From DASXUX01 sp036504595 (GTDB taxonomy: Bacteria; Planctomycetota; SZUA-567; H5-PLA8), in contig DASXUX010000067.1 in assembly GCA_036504595.1 (NCBI GenBank), positions 124,001-188,000 on the forward strand: a stretch of DNA of 64,000 nucleotides. Direction: 5' to 3'. The notes beneath the pieces are model-generated. The model saw nothing but the letters and a program-made list of their open reading frames with translations, had not been told where the DNA came from and made no database searches. Positions 29,201 through 35,913 of this stretch are shown here, piece by piece. How positions within the stretch are numbered: position 1 is the stretch's first letter; each line of letters begins with the position of its first letter. The position numbers and the translations under genes are program-made.

Positions 29201-29485
29201 GGCACCGGAACTGCCAGCGGCGCCACGTTGAAGTTCGCAGGCGCATCGACAGTCGCCGGACCGGCAGCCATTGGAACGCTGAGCTTCGCAGCCAAGTCCA
29301 AGACGCTCCTGACGTCGCTCGCATCGGCCGGCTTCGTGAGCACCACTACGACAACCACGCTGACAGTTCCAGTAGGCGTCTCACTGACGACGGGCGATGG
29401 CAAGAAGTACGTTTACGCCGGCAAGGTAAAAGTGTTATATAAGGCAGCTCAGGGCAAGTCCGGCAAGGCCGCGAAGGCCAAGTAA
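23228..29485 (+). CDS. Giant secreted paralog of the 13.5-kb protein
   Basis: A 2,085-residue protein with a signal peptide ending SAAWAASP. The domain order matches the first giant: propeller repeats (VYVGGxFxxxxG) to about 730, cadherin/Ig-like domains with NQPP, NDPP and DDGG motifs to about 1390, an IPT-like domain, then a beta-helix-like region with GGSRSAGTGPNGQGLRLGNN. A TDGDGVPDALEVLAGTDPNN calcium-type motif is followed by the same C-terminal domain, ending GKSGKAAKAK. The two putative-Ig domains between beta-helix and calcium motif in the first copy are absent here. ATG 23228 has GGAGGGGG upstream. The pair probably arose by duplication; both look intact. Confidence 0.9.
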   Translation: MAQFKRSVYDLVWTGFALLVSAAWAASPTPRQDLPVFQNTTYGLARNSTGNIIYIGGNIVSGGPETGNCALLDAASGTGNFSFPKILDPESHVSAIISDGNGGWFVGGRFKQVGTVERHDLVHIRADQTLDESWASLTFNNPTDAAYPFYPGFRQIYYGVRCLLLVNGTLYVGGNFADVSGYNRKYLAAFEASTGRLLGWDPQIDDTTAGADTNAVSGVNALSESNGVIYAAGKFAFMKSGHEFKALVSIDTMSGDVNTSWQPGTMQTGGGEPQCYSVLAHGSGVFFSGNFNAIGGTPRSFAAGLAVSNAGLLTWNPSPTDGVFYSMLAIGSTIYVGGDFSNFGGMQRHGLAAVDDANGALTTWNPNSGIGSYACQVYTMAAAGSTLYFGGIITNIGTGQPRSHVGAVALADGSVRTWAPEASLYVRALAVSGGNVLIGGEFVSVNITARSNCAAINISKKQVVPTWAPQVDGYVQCIVVSADDSTIYIAGDFTHVNGVARNYVAAVDTFGNLLAWNPNLTDTSLPNPPGYNSGVRTLVLSPDGNTLYVGGDFTSVNGTPRMKLAALNTLASGLPAGTPRTYPNYAFTVNDDVLALALSGSRLYVGGKISGYGVAINLANGLNTSWSTSFGGPVSTLHIGENGTLYAGGNELSAFDPATGNMSGPGSWPSFNQIYALAQKGTLLYVGGNFSFPSANLGAADTQSGQLLNWKPDPDARVQGLLADGQKLYATGYFGMFNSQSVFVNTFAEFENNAPVATPQSVNFAENTYNAIALEGVDADGDDLAFRIESLPTNGTLYQTQDGANPDYAAPITGALPKTVTYAGHVVVFVPADMYTNGPDSFTFSVDDGVAPTSTATIDIVINPVNNPPTLDTVTDQSFLEDSGFQFVPLTGIGTGASNEFQTLSVGAVVTARRDLIPSVTVYYSSPDGTGWLGLSLADNTIGTLAGGDAATVKVVVRDDSGGEVFRVFQVEVQPVNHAPTLDTIADRSINENATQQTVSLGGISPGIANESAQTLTIAATSDAQSLIPNPGITYTPGSATGTLTFTPAASQYGSAIISVTVTDDGGMANGGVNAVTNKFKVTVNRVNQPPTISSITDQTINEKTSTSAISFTVGDRETDPNVLNLSVASSNESLVPLSSIAMGGSGASRTITITPVRTLSGFSNITLRVFDQDGASAARTFRLNVTEVPDAPAIGAIANQTINEDNATSAVPFTVSDEETSAANLTLTGSSSDTSLVPNSGIVFGGSGASRTITVTPAANQFGTAIITVTVKDDTNLTASTTFAVTVLPVNDPPVANGGNVATPDDTPVTITLAATDLANENETLNFMIMTSPSQGTLGALNSDHTIVYTPKTGATGIFSFTYEVNDGALDSSDAAVSITVTAGKVPAITSLSQTSAVVKGAGFTLTVDGSNFTSGATVLWNGAALPTTFVSATRVTSTVATSNLSTDGRLDVKVLNPAPGGGTSNAASFYVYSGLTAGSWIVTNTHDSGSGSLRLAMASARSDDVIQFDPTIFDLVNSDAATIINVLSPLPALASGSVTIDAQNRRVTVNGTAAGSTDGFTITSSKNVLMGLTIVGFDRSAISISGAAQGNVLGGSRSAGTGPNGQGLRLGNNGICGVHISGAGTDGNTIKGCWIGLGASGKDANGNLAGILIEDGAKSNTLGGTGAGEANVVSGNTYEGITVSGDGTDGNLVVGNIVGAAAILESSIRDVGSRAETETLGGRTSVRNGSAGVFLSRGTKSTRVGGTNAGEPNLVGFNGGKGIEVRAVASKRNSSRGNAISRNQGGGIALYDGSNQNVHKPVIDTMERLTGRSVATRGTASVKISGSSDSASGIVELFTDSGEQGGFLVGRGPVSGGKWEVTADVSETDNITATFTDDSDNTSEFGVMGRAPAASGGSGSTVDTDGDGVPDALEVLAGTDPNNASDAPAVQGAVVVDKIGVSLSFTTGNKDALSATMRLILPEGYINLGATVAVQFADYTEKFTSFDAKGTGTASGATLKFAGASTVAGPAAIGTLSFAAKSKTLLTSLASAGFVSTTTTTTLTVPVGVSLTTGDGKKYVYAGKVKVLYKAAQGKSGKAAKAK

Positions 29486-30817
29486 GCCCAGACCGCATGG
29501 GGACAAAAGTGCGCGCGCACGCGAGCGAATACGGCTGCGTCGCGACGCGGATCGCGGCGCAGGATCTTCCGTCGAAGAACATCGGAAGGAGCCATGTATC
29601 CTCCCTGCCGAGTGGTCTTTTCGCCGACGAAACCCAACTACGGGCCGCGTCGAGTTCATCGGTTGCCATGTTAAGCCGATCTTTTTCCCACGCCATGTTC
29701 GGCCGCTGCTGGTCCAGCAGAGACCCGACAAGTTGCGCCGCCCAGCGATGGCGTGCGCAGCGGCGTTAATCGTGCATTCAACCTGGGTGCGGATAGAGGT
29801 GTTTAGCCCAGACAAGACTTCTGCAGATTCCCTGGACGGCAGACAAAACGCGGAACAATTCGCCCGGACTGGGCGTCCTGAGAGCTGTAACGCACCGGGG
29901 CGGCACAGCATCCCGAGGTAGCCCCGGGAAAGGATCGCGGCGACTCATCGAAGCGCTGGTCTGACGTCAGAGCGGACGGGTGGACGTCTGAAGGCATGTG
30001 GGCTCCCCGTGAATGATCGCCCACAACGGCCTTCGCTATGCGACCAGCGCGCTATCTGGCGATGCTCCGGGTCTTTACTTGCCCGGCCGTGGTGCGAAAT
30101 ATCGGATTGGGGTGCGAATTGAACGAGGGAGCATGATGTGCCCCGGGTTGCATTCCCGTCACTCGATTTGCGTGATATGCTTTGGCCGTATCGAACACTA
30201 GGGCCGCGAACATGGGCGGCAACGAACCCCAGACCATGGCTGCACCAGCGCCGCCGAAGCGCCGCTGGCTCCCGCGCCTGCGGTTCTCGCTGCGCACAAT
30301 GCTGCTAGCCAGCGCGGGCATGTTTGCGGCGGGTTGAGGGGCGGTGGGGGGAGTTCTGGATTATGTTCGAGCACGTAACTTCAATTGATCGGGCTCGTTT
30401 ATTGTGCGCAGATGATGCCGCCTCGGATGTGGCAGCTAATCTTACCGCTGGAGCAGGCATGGTCCAAGCGGCAGCCGATCGCTCCCGAACTGCGCCAGCA
30501 CGTTCAATGCAAGGTTGCATCTTTCCAGGAGGACGAACGAAACAAGAGAGGTTACCTGCCGGGGATCGACGTGGAACCGGGCGTCCGGGCCGCGATCAAC
30601 CGTCAGGCCATCCGCCGGGCGCTCGAAGCGTGCCGGCTCTTGGAAGTTCGGAGGGGCCGAATTGCTCTACCCTTTACGCCCTGAAACCGTGCAAAGATTC
30701 CGGCGGCGGCACACGTGTGCGTTGGGAACTTCCGACGCCCGCCATGAAGACAACTGCAATCAACTTCCTGAAAAGAGAGGGGCTTTCCGGTGGACCAATT
30801 TTCGTGAGGGTTAAACC
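29486..30817. other. Gene-poor patchwork without convincing gene
   Basis: No ORF here has recognisable family signatures. It contains a 145-bp stretch (about 29920-30065) similar to 53688-53835, and a minus-to-plus switch in coding bias. At 30240-30335 a short plus-strand remnant reads PPKRRWLPRLRFSLRTMLLA before a stop, like the start of planctomycete RFSLRTLLL membrane proteins. A 90-codon ORF at 30412-30684 lacks a ribosome site and is left uncalled. Confidence 0.5.
29920..30065. repeat. Copy A of a diverged 145-bp repeat
   Basis: Alignable at roughly 80% by eye to 53688-53835. Shared blocks include CCCACAACGGCCTTCGCT and GTAGCCCCGG. On the minus strand both copies can encode a similar PSA-x-T-x-DQRFDE segment. 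Probably the remnant of a mobile element. Confidence 0.55.
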
Positions 30818-31507
30818 ATGACCGTTTGCGGTTGTAGTATACTAATGTACTCAGAGCCGCTTGTTACGAACTCTGATGCTGAGCGGGCGATAGAGGGAAT
30901 TATTTCTGTTCCACTTGAGCGAGCGCAAAAGAAGTATAATCGTCTGGTCCGTAAATTGGACTCATTGCCTGATGCGTGGCGACCAAGGAAAGAGGGTGCT
31001 CCAGTTCTGAGAGATGAGGGGGTGATGTACGCCGCGACGCTGACGCGGTTTCTCCCAAGCGGAATCAGGAAAGCTCACTTGACGATCAATAAGGCAATCG
31101 TAGACCCATGTCGTGTTTCGGACACTCTCAATATAGACTTTAGTTGCAGTACTCTCCCTTTTGGTCACGTCGCTGAATGTGTGCTGCCTGTGTTAATATC
31201 CGCATTTGACCCTTGCGAGGCAGAACTTCTGGCAACCAGCGTTATTGCGGGCATACGAGTTGGCGAGCGTGCGTCCATCAGAACCTTTTGCGGCGTTCAG
31301 TATTTTGCAGACAGACTGCTCGCCCGAACCCTCGGAATACAACGTCAGTCCGTGATCAGGTGTCTTTCATCCTTGGCAGAGGATGTCATTGAGTCGAACA
31401 ACGGTGTACTTTTTGTCTTTTCAAAAAAACCGTTGTCGTTGAGCGCGACGAAGAGCCTTACGAAGAGTGCGTTAGCTGCACTCAGTGTGCAGGTCCATCG
31501 ACTTTGA
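30818..31507 (+). CDS. Hypothetical protein
   Basis: A 229-residue soluble protein, not recognised. It opens MTVCGCSILMYSEPLVTNSD and contains a helical middle rich in Leu and Arg (RAQKKYNRLVRKLDSLPDAW) and a C-terminal part with alternating strands and helices. Its AT content is clearly above that of neighbours, suggesting transfer. A second ATG at 30845 is an alternative start. It is the first of several small genes here that are separated by repeat modules; a toxin-immunity role is possible from context only. Confidence 0.6.
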   Translation: MTVCGCSILMYSEPLVTNSDAERAIEGIISVPLERAQKKYNRLVRKLDSLPDAWRPRKEGAPVLRDEGVMYAATLTRFLPSGIRKAHLTINKAIVDPCRVSDTLNIDFSCSTLPFGHVAECVLPVLISAFDPCEAELLATSVIAGIRVGERASIRTFCGVQYFADRLLARTLGIQRQSVIRCLSSLAEDVIESNNGVLFVFSKKPLSLSATKSLTKSALAALSVQVHRL

Positions 31508-31562
31508 ACGGGGCGAAATGACGCGGTCGCGGAGGAGTGAGGGCAGGGATGGCGAGACGTGG

Positions 31563-31738
31563 ACGGAGTTTCCCTGCGGCGGTGTTCTGGTGAGCAAAGC
31601 CAAGTTGTCAAAGAGGCGGGCAAGATTGAGCAGCGGCTCGGACGCGTGCTGCTGCCGCAAAAACCTGGACCGAAACGGAGGGTGGCCGATGCAACGACGC
31701 TTCCGCTGTTCGACTGACCGGTGGCCCGTCCCCAGATC
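31563..31738 (+). repeat. Repeat module R1 (about 176 bp)
   Basis: Direct repeat of 32784-32958, about 85-90% identical by eye. One frame of both copies ends GPKRRVADATTLPLFD and stop, like the C terminus of a lost protein. It lies between two unrelated small genes. Confidence 0.75.
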
Positions 31739-31800
31739 TCCGTGCAACCAAGGAAGTTCCTTGTTGTGCCAGTCCCACTATGACTCTGATGGAGATCACT

Positions 31801-32694
31801 ATGGCAACATTATTACAGATCATGCGCCGTGTAGACGTGGAAGGTTTGCATCTCCTAATGCCGAAGGGGTTGCGTATTCTCAAGTTTGGCACCGGATGTG
31901 GGAGATTGCTCGCGGAGTCCGCCGATCGACGGACATCGCTTGCCGTCGCGTATGAGGACGATCCTAGTGTCATTGACAATAAGGAGCGACTGGTTCGCAT
32001 GCTGCCGCCCCAGGGTTTTAGTGAGCCAGAGTCTACGGTGGTGCGGCAGGGCGCAGTAACACTTCCCTACGATGGATATGAGCGCCTTGTCCAAAAATAT
32101 TCGGAGTACAAGGGAGTTCGCTGGTTTGAATGGTGGTTGTGTTTGCATCCGCAGCCAAATGCCATTCTGGAGGTTGACATAACGGGTCCGGGTCTCTTCA
32201 GCGAATGCGAACGGCTCTGGACAGAGGTAGTTCGCTCAATCCGGCTAGACCCTGACTTCAAACCTGCGCCGCTGCCACCAAAGCCCACAGCAAGGGTCTC
32301 CATCGGTACAGACCACAACATGTTTGCAATCGGACCTCAGAAGCTCAAGCTGGCCGCCGCGCCGTTTAGCATTAAGGGCGAGCTTGAGCAAGGGTTTTCG
32401 GCGGGGTCCGATTACGTCTTCGTTGCTATGCCTGGGGAAAGCCTGGAGTGCGATGTTCAGGTGGAGTTCAGGAAGAGGGCCCCAGATTTCACAAACGCAG
32501 TGCAGGCGTTCTCAGTTCCGTTAGCTGTTGCGAAGGATGACGATCTCTATGTTCACGTGGTATCGGGGCCTGTAGCGCCTCTACGCATCAAACGCGGCAA
32601 TTACGATATGGTAGTGCGCCTTGTCCAAGGTGACGATGCATTACATTGGCGAGCAACCCTGACGTTTCTGCGTCGCGGGACATTGGGTGTGTAG
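31801..32694 (+). CDS. Hypothetical two-domain protein
   Basis: A 297-residue protein flanked by repeat modules R1 and R2. Residues about 1-140 include VDITGPGLFSECERLWTEVV, reminiscent of small alpha-beta immunity-type folds. Residues about 175-295 include GFSAGSDYVFVAMPGESLEC and VPLAVAKDDDLYVHVV, a beta-rich arrangement weakly like ComJ-type competence inhibitors. Three in-frame ATGs occur (31780, 31789, 31801); GGAG 6 bases before 31801 favours the last. The family assignment is uncertain. AT content is higher than neighbours. Confidence 0.6.
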   Translation: MATLLQIMRRVDVEGLHLLMPKGLRILKFGTGCGRLLAESADRRTSLAVAYEDDPSVIDNKERLVRMLPPQGFSEPESTVVRQGAVTLPYDGYERLVQKYSEYKGVRWFEWWLCLHPQPNAILEVDITGPGLFSECERLWTEVVRSIRLDPDFKPAPLPPKPTARVSIGTDHNMFAIGPQKLKLAAAPFSIKGELEQGFSAGSDYVFVAMPGESLECDVQVEFRKRAPDFTNAVQAFSVPLAVAKDDDLYVHVVSGPVAPLRIKRGNYDMVVRLVQGDDALHWRATLTFLRRGTLGV

Positions 32695-32783
32695 CGGCCC
32701 GCGATTCAGTGAAACAGACCGCTGAACGCAGAACCGCTGGAAACGGAAACTGCGCGGGAGCACGAGGGCGGGAAGAAGGGAGC

Positions 32784-32958
32784 ACGGAGTTTCCCTGCGA
32801 CGGTGTTTTGGCGGGCAAAGCCAAGTTGTCAAAGAGGCGGGCGAGGTCGAGCGGCGCATGGGGCGCGTGCTGCAGCCGCAAAAACCTGGACCGAAACGGA
32901 GGGTGGCCGATGCAACGACGCTTCCGCTGTTCGACTGATGGGTGGCGCGTCCCCAGAT
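32784..32958 (+). repeat. Repeat module R2 (about 175 bp)
   Basis: Second direct copy of module R1. It ends 10 bases before the stop codon of the minus-strand gene 32968-33657. Confidence 0.75.
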
Positions 32959-32967
32959 CCCGGGTGG

Positions 32968-33657
32968 CTAGCCGGGTTCCGACAACTCCGCTTCGATTTC
33001 TTCGCGGAAACGCGACATGTGCTCGTCAAATGCCTCAAAATCAATGTTTGACAAAGCGTGCTTTTCGACAACATCGCGGAACCGCTGCGAGCAATAGGTC
33101 CAGGCTGCAAAAGTGCGCCCGCGAATTGTTGGCCGCCACAGGTCGGGCATTTTCCCAGCCGCAGGCAGTTCGTACGGAGTGACATAATCGGTGCGCGCAT
33201 ATTTGCCGGTGGGGTAGTCTGGGACTATCTCAAACCGGCCAGCGACTCGCGCGGCGTAAAGTTTTGGCGCGTCAACAATGCTTGATCGGTCCCTTGCCTT
33301 CGTGATCACGTCCTCAGGTTCACCGCCTCTGGACCTACCTCTATGCTTCCCCTTGGTTGCGATCTTCACAATCTCCACGCGGGAGAATTGCACGCCACTA
33401 AGCCTGTTCTTCCGAATAACCGCCATCGCTCTTGCCGACACAAGAAACGGCACATCGCCATCTCCGCCGTGCAAGAAATCAGGCGTGAGGGGAGAATGGA
33501 GTTCTGCCAGGACGGTTGTGCTGTACTTCGGTCGCGGGTAACCACGTTTTAGGATGTCATGATATCCGCCCTGCCATTCCTGATACCACATCCCGTTGAC
33601 ACGGATACCGGCACAATCGCCCATCTGGTCAGGAATAGGAAGGAAAGCCAGATTCAT
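32968..33657 (-). CDS. Putative Imm11/Imm43-like (DUF1629) immunity protein
   Basis: A 229-residue protein. The segment VPFLVSARAMAVIRKNRLSG followed by VQFSRVEIVK resembles the core of DUF1629/Imm11-type immunity proteins (surface residue ligand, then VS-x-VL-x-G-x-G-x-x-F-x-P-V). Those proteins neutralise polymorphic toxins. The start MNLAFLPIPDQM has a textbook GGAGG 5-9 bases upstream. No toxin gene is adjacent; the flanks are repeat modules R2 and R3. I regard the immunity call as likely but unproven; the N-terminal 60 residues match nothing I know. Confidence 0.55.
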   Translation of the reverse strand: MNLAFLPIPDQMGDCAGIRVNGMWYQEWQGGYHDILKRGYPRPKYSTTVLAELHSPLTPDFLHGGDGDVPFLVSARAMAVIRKNRLSGVQFSRVEIVKIATKGKHRGRSRGGEPEDVITKARDRSSIVDAPKLYAARVAGRFEIVPDYPTGKYARTDYVTPYELPAAGKMPDLWRPTIRGRTFAAWTYCSQRFRDVVEKHALSNIDFEAFDEHMSRFREEIEAELSEPG

Positions 33658-33674
33658 CTTTACCTCCTCTCGGG

Positions 33675-33800
33675 AGATCTGGGGGCGGCCCACCGATCAC
33701 TCGAACAGCGCGAGCGTTCCCGCATCCGCTCCACTCCGTGTGGGTCCTGGCTTCTGCCGCTGCAGCCAACACGCCGCCGCCCCTCAACCCGCCGCAAGCC
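33675..33800 (-). repeat. Inverted, diverged copy of the repeat module (R3)
   Basis: Read on the minus strand, it aligns with the 3' part of R1 and R2 (CTGTTCGA, then GGTGGCCC-like and CCCCAGATCTCC). It is preceded by a GCGGCGGGTTGAGGGGCGGC segment that recurs at other gene boundaries in this region. Confidence 0.6.
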
Positions 33801-33801
33801 A

Positions 33802-34089
33802 TCACCACCACTGAACAGGCTGACGACTAAACAACCAACAGCAGAGTGTCGCAGTGGTGAGGAAAACGCCAACGACAAACACTATTATGAACTCTTCAGG
33901 GCTTTGACGCTGAGTCACGGCAACTGCGGTAACGACGCCACCTAGCCCAAGGAAAATCAGCGAAAACGCGGCGAGGTATCCGAGAGGCACGCCAATGCCA
34001 TACGCCACCGGCAGCAGCGCTGCCGGAAACAGTACGACTGCCGCGATGATCAGCCAGCCATTTCTCTGGATTCGAGCTTCGCTATCCAC
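33802..34089 (-). CDS. Small three-helix membrane protein
   Basis: A 95-residue protein starting with GTG. Three hydrophobic segments are visible: WLIIAAVVLFPAALLPVAYG, LGYLAAFSLIFLGLGGVVTA and FIIVFVVGVFLTTATLCCWL. No family is recognised. A GCGGCGGAGTTGAGG boundary motif lies just before the start. Small membrane proteins without homologs are common in immunity or cassette arrays, but the role here is unknown. Confidence 0.55.
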   Translation of the reverse strand: MDSEARIQRNGWLIIAAVVLFPAALLPVAYGIGVPLGYLAAFSLIFLGLGGVVTAVAVTQRQSPEEFIIVFVVGVFLTTATLCCWLFSRQPVQWW

Positions 34090-34161
34090 GACTCTCTGTC
34101 CTCAACTCCGCCGCAAACACATAGCGCCGAAGCGGATCTCGCAATTCGCGACAGTGGAGGC

Positions 34162-34491
34162 TTACGCGTGTTTGAGTTTCTCCTTATCCACCCAACACAA
34201 GTCTTCCACGCTCATTACCAGAAATTCAAGCAGCTCATTCAGTTCGGCTGCCTTCGACGGGCAGCGCGAGCTTATCCAGAACTCGACGTGCTTTCGCCGA
34301 TGTTGCACAACGCAGTAACGACCAGAATCCAAGACGACAAAGGCATACTTAACCTCGCCCAAATCATCGACATCAGGCACGAATCGGATTGCGGAACGAT
34401 TCTCCAGTTCCTCTGGGGACATGAGCGTCGCCGCGATCAACAAGTCCGGTGCCAGGTCCTTAGGCGGCAGGTCTGTTGTCGCAGAGCTCAT
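34162..34491 (-). CDS. Hypothetical protein, possible immunity gene
   Basis: A 109-residue soluble acidic protein beginning MSSATTDLPPKDLAPDLLIA, with a central beta segment (YAFVVLDSGRYCVVQHRRKH) and a C-terminal helix (LNELLEFLVMSVEDLCWVDK). GAGGAG sits 6 bases before the ATG, which is why the longer frame is rejected. Family not recognised. It lies in the same run of small minus-strand genes separated by GTTGAG-containing spacers. Confidence 0.5.
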   Translation of the reverse strand: MSSATTDLPPKDLAPDLLIAATLMSPEELENRSAIRFVPDVDDLGEVKYAFVVLDSGRYCVVQHRRKHVEFWISSRCPSKAAELNELLEFLVMSVEDLCWVDKEKLKHA

Positions 34492-34648
34492 ATTTACTCC
34501 TCGCGTTGCTCCGCCGCCGCTCAACTCCCCGCAAGCAGAGTGCACCGGCTCACCATTCTGTACGTACCGAGACGGTCGGTGAACCATCCTTCTGTAATTT
34601 GCTTCGGAGTTTTCTCAGGTTCTGCTCCAAGATTGGTCCGGTTTCCCA

Positions 34649-34924
34649 TCACGCTGTTCGTTGTGGCTGAGTGACCACACAACGCCCCAGAGTCTGTGTC
34701 CACGGTGGCGGCGGAATGCTGCCATCTGTCACCGTGTGAAGACCGCACCCCTGTTTCCGACATCTGATGTGAAAGCTGTCGTACCCAAGAACCAGGGGCA
34801 GAAACCGTAGCCAACGACCACAATATGTAAGATCAACCGCACCACCGCACTCGGGGCACCCCAAATTCATCACAGCAGTCGCGTCAGCAGATGTCATTCG
34901 CTCAAAGAACACGTTGTGATCCAT
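34649..34924 (-). CDS. Small CxxC zinc-ribbon-like protein
   Basis: About 91 residues with one CPEC motif near the N terminus and a second cysteine pair in CRKQGC, consistent with a small zinc ribbon (CxxC, about 30 residues, CxxxxC). Hydrophobic LRFLPLVLGY lies between them. The start is unsure: 34924 and 34894 are both possible. No family is recognised. The gene is upstream of 34162-34491 on the same strand. Confidence 0.4.
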   Translation of the reverse strand: MDHNVFFERMTSADATAVMNLGCPECGGAVDLTYCGRWLRFLPLVLGYDSFHIRCRKQGCGLHTVTDGSIPPPPWTQTLGRCVVTQPQRTA

Positions 34925-34981
34925 AACATAACCCGACACACAGCCCCGAATCGATAGCCTGGATAGCACCTTAGGGCGCAA

Positions 34982-35913
34982 ACTGCAGCGTTGCTGCTCA
35001 GCCTAGCCGCCCGCCCTGGCGCTGCAATCACAGGTTGGAGGCCGGGCCGGCGAACCACAGACATTCAGACAGTTGATGCATCGGGTACAGATTCATCTCG
35101 CGAGCGCGCGCCAGACTGCGCGATTTTGGGCCAGGTGTTCAGCTTGACCGCCTCAACCCGAACTGGACTTGTGTGTTAACTTTCATGGGGGTGTTAAGGA
35201 GAGTCGGAGAGAGTTCGCATGGGGTTCCGACCGGTCGGGGCCATTTTGGGGGCTATCGGTCTGGTATCCTCTACCAAACAGAGAGTCTCGTTCTCGTACA
35301 AGCCTTTACCGGCACGGGGTTGTACGAACACGAAAATGCGGGTTTGTGTTAACTGGAAGGTCGTTGGATTTTGGGCGTTTGAATATTGGCTCCCCGAATT
35401 GAACTCGAACCGACAACCTACTGGTTTACAGGCGTATCCCTGAACTGTGTACGAAGCTTCGGGGTTTCGGCGCTGGAAGGATTCGCACCCAATCTGTAAC
35501 GCCGTCATGAGGCGCTTAGCAATGGGCCGACTTGGGTACGCCGGCCCGCGACGTGCAGACGGCCGTGACCGTCATCCGCTTTTGCGCACCACACTCCGCC
35601 AAGCCGCTTCAACCCAAGCACCGCTTCCGGTACGGGCACTGCGCGCAGCCGTCACGTTGAGATCCGCCAGGACCGCATTCATGTCCAGGTTCAGGCTCTT
35701 GGAGATGACGCAGATGGCCCGCTGTTGGGTTTGCGTGGCGCCGATGTTCTTTTCATTGCCGTGCTGAGACGTTGCGAAAATCCAGAGTTCACGGTTCGGA
35801 AGCACAGAAAGCTGAAAGCGTGAAAGGGAATGGTGAATGGAATGGTGCCGCTTAGAATCCCTGAGAATTCGACCACCGTGCCGGCCAAAGGCTCGTCATC
35901 AAGGGAATCCCAA
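34982..35913. other. Gene-free stretch with tRNA-like and gene fragments
   Basis: At about 35385-35430 the minus strand resembles a tRNA 3' half: GGTTCGAGTT followed by GGGGAGCCA. No matching 5' half is found. At 35572-35805 a minus-strand remnant reads GATQTQQRAICVISKSLNLD, like the C-terminal ATxKQxxAI helix found in several phage or plasmid DNA-binding proteins. No intact gene is supported. Confidence 0.4.

Noticed and set aside
30412..30684. 90-codon plus-strand ORF
   Set aside because: No ribosome site, no family resemblance and position within fragmentary sequence.
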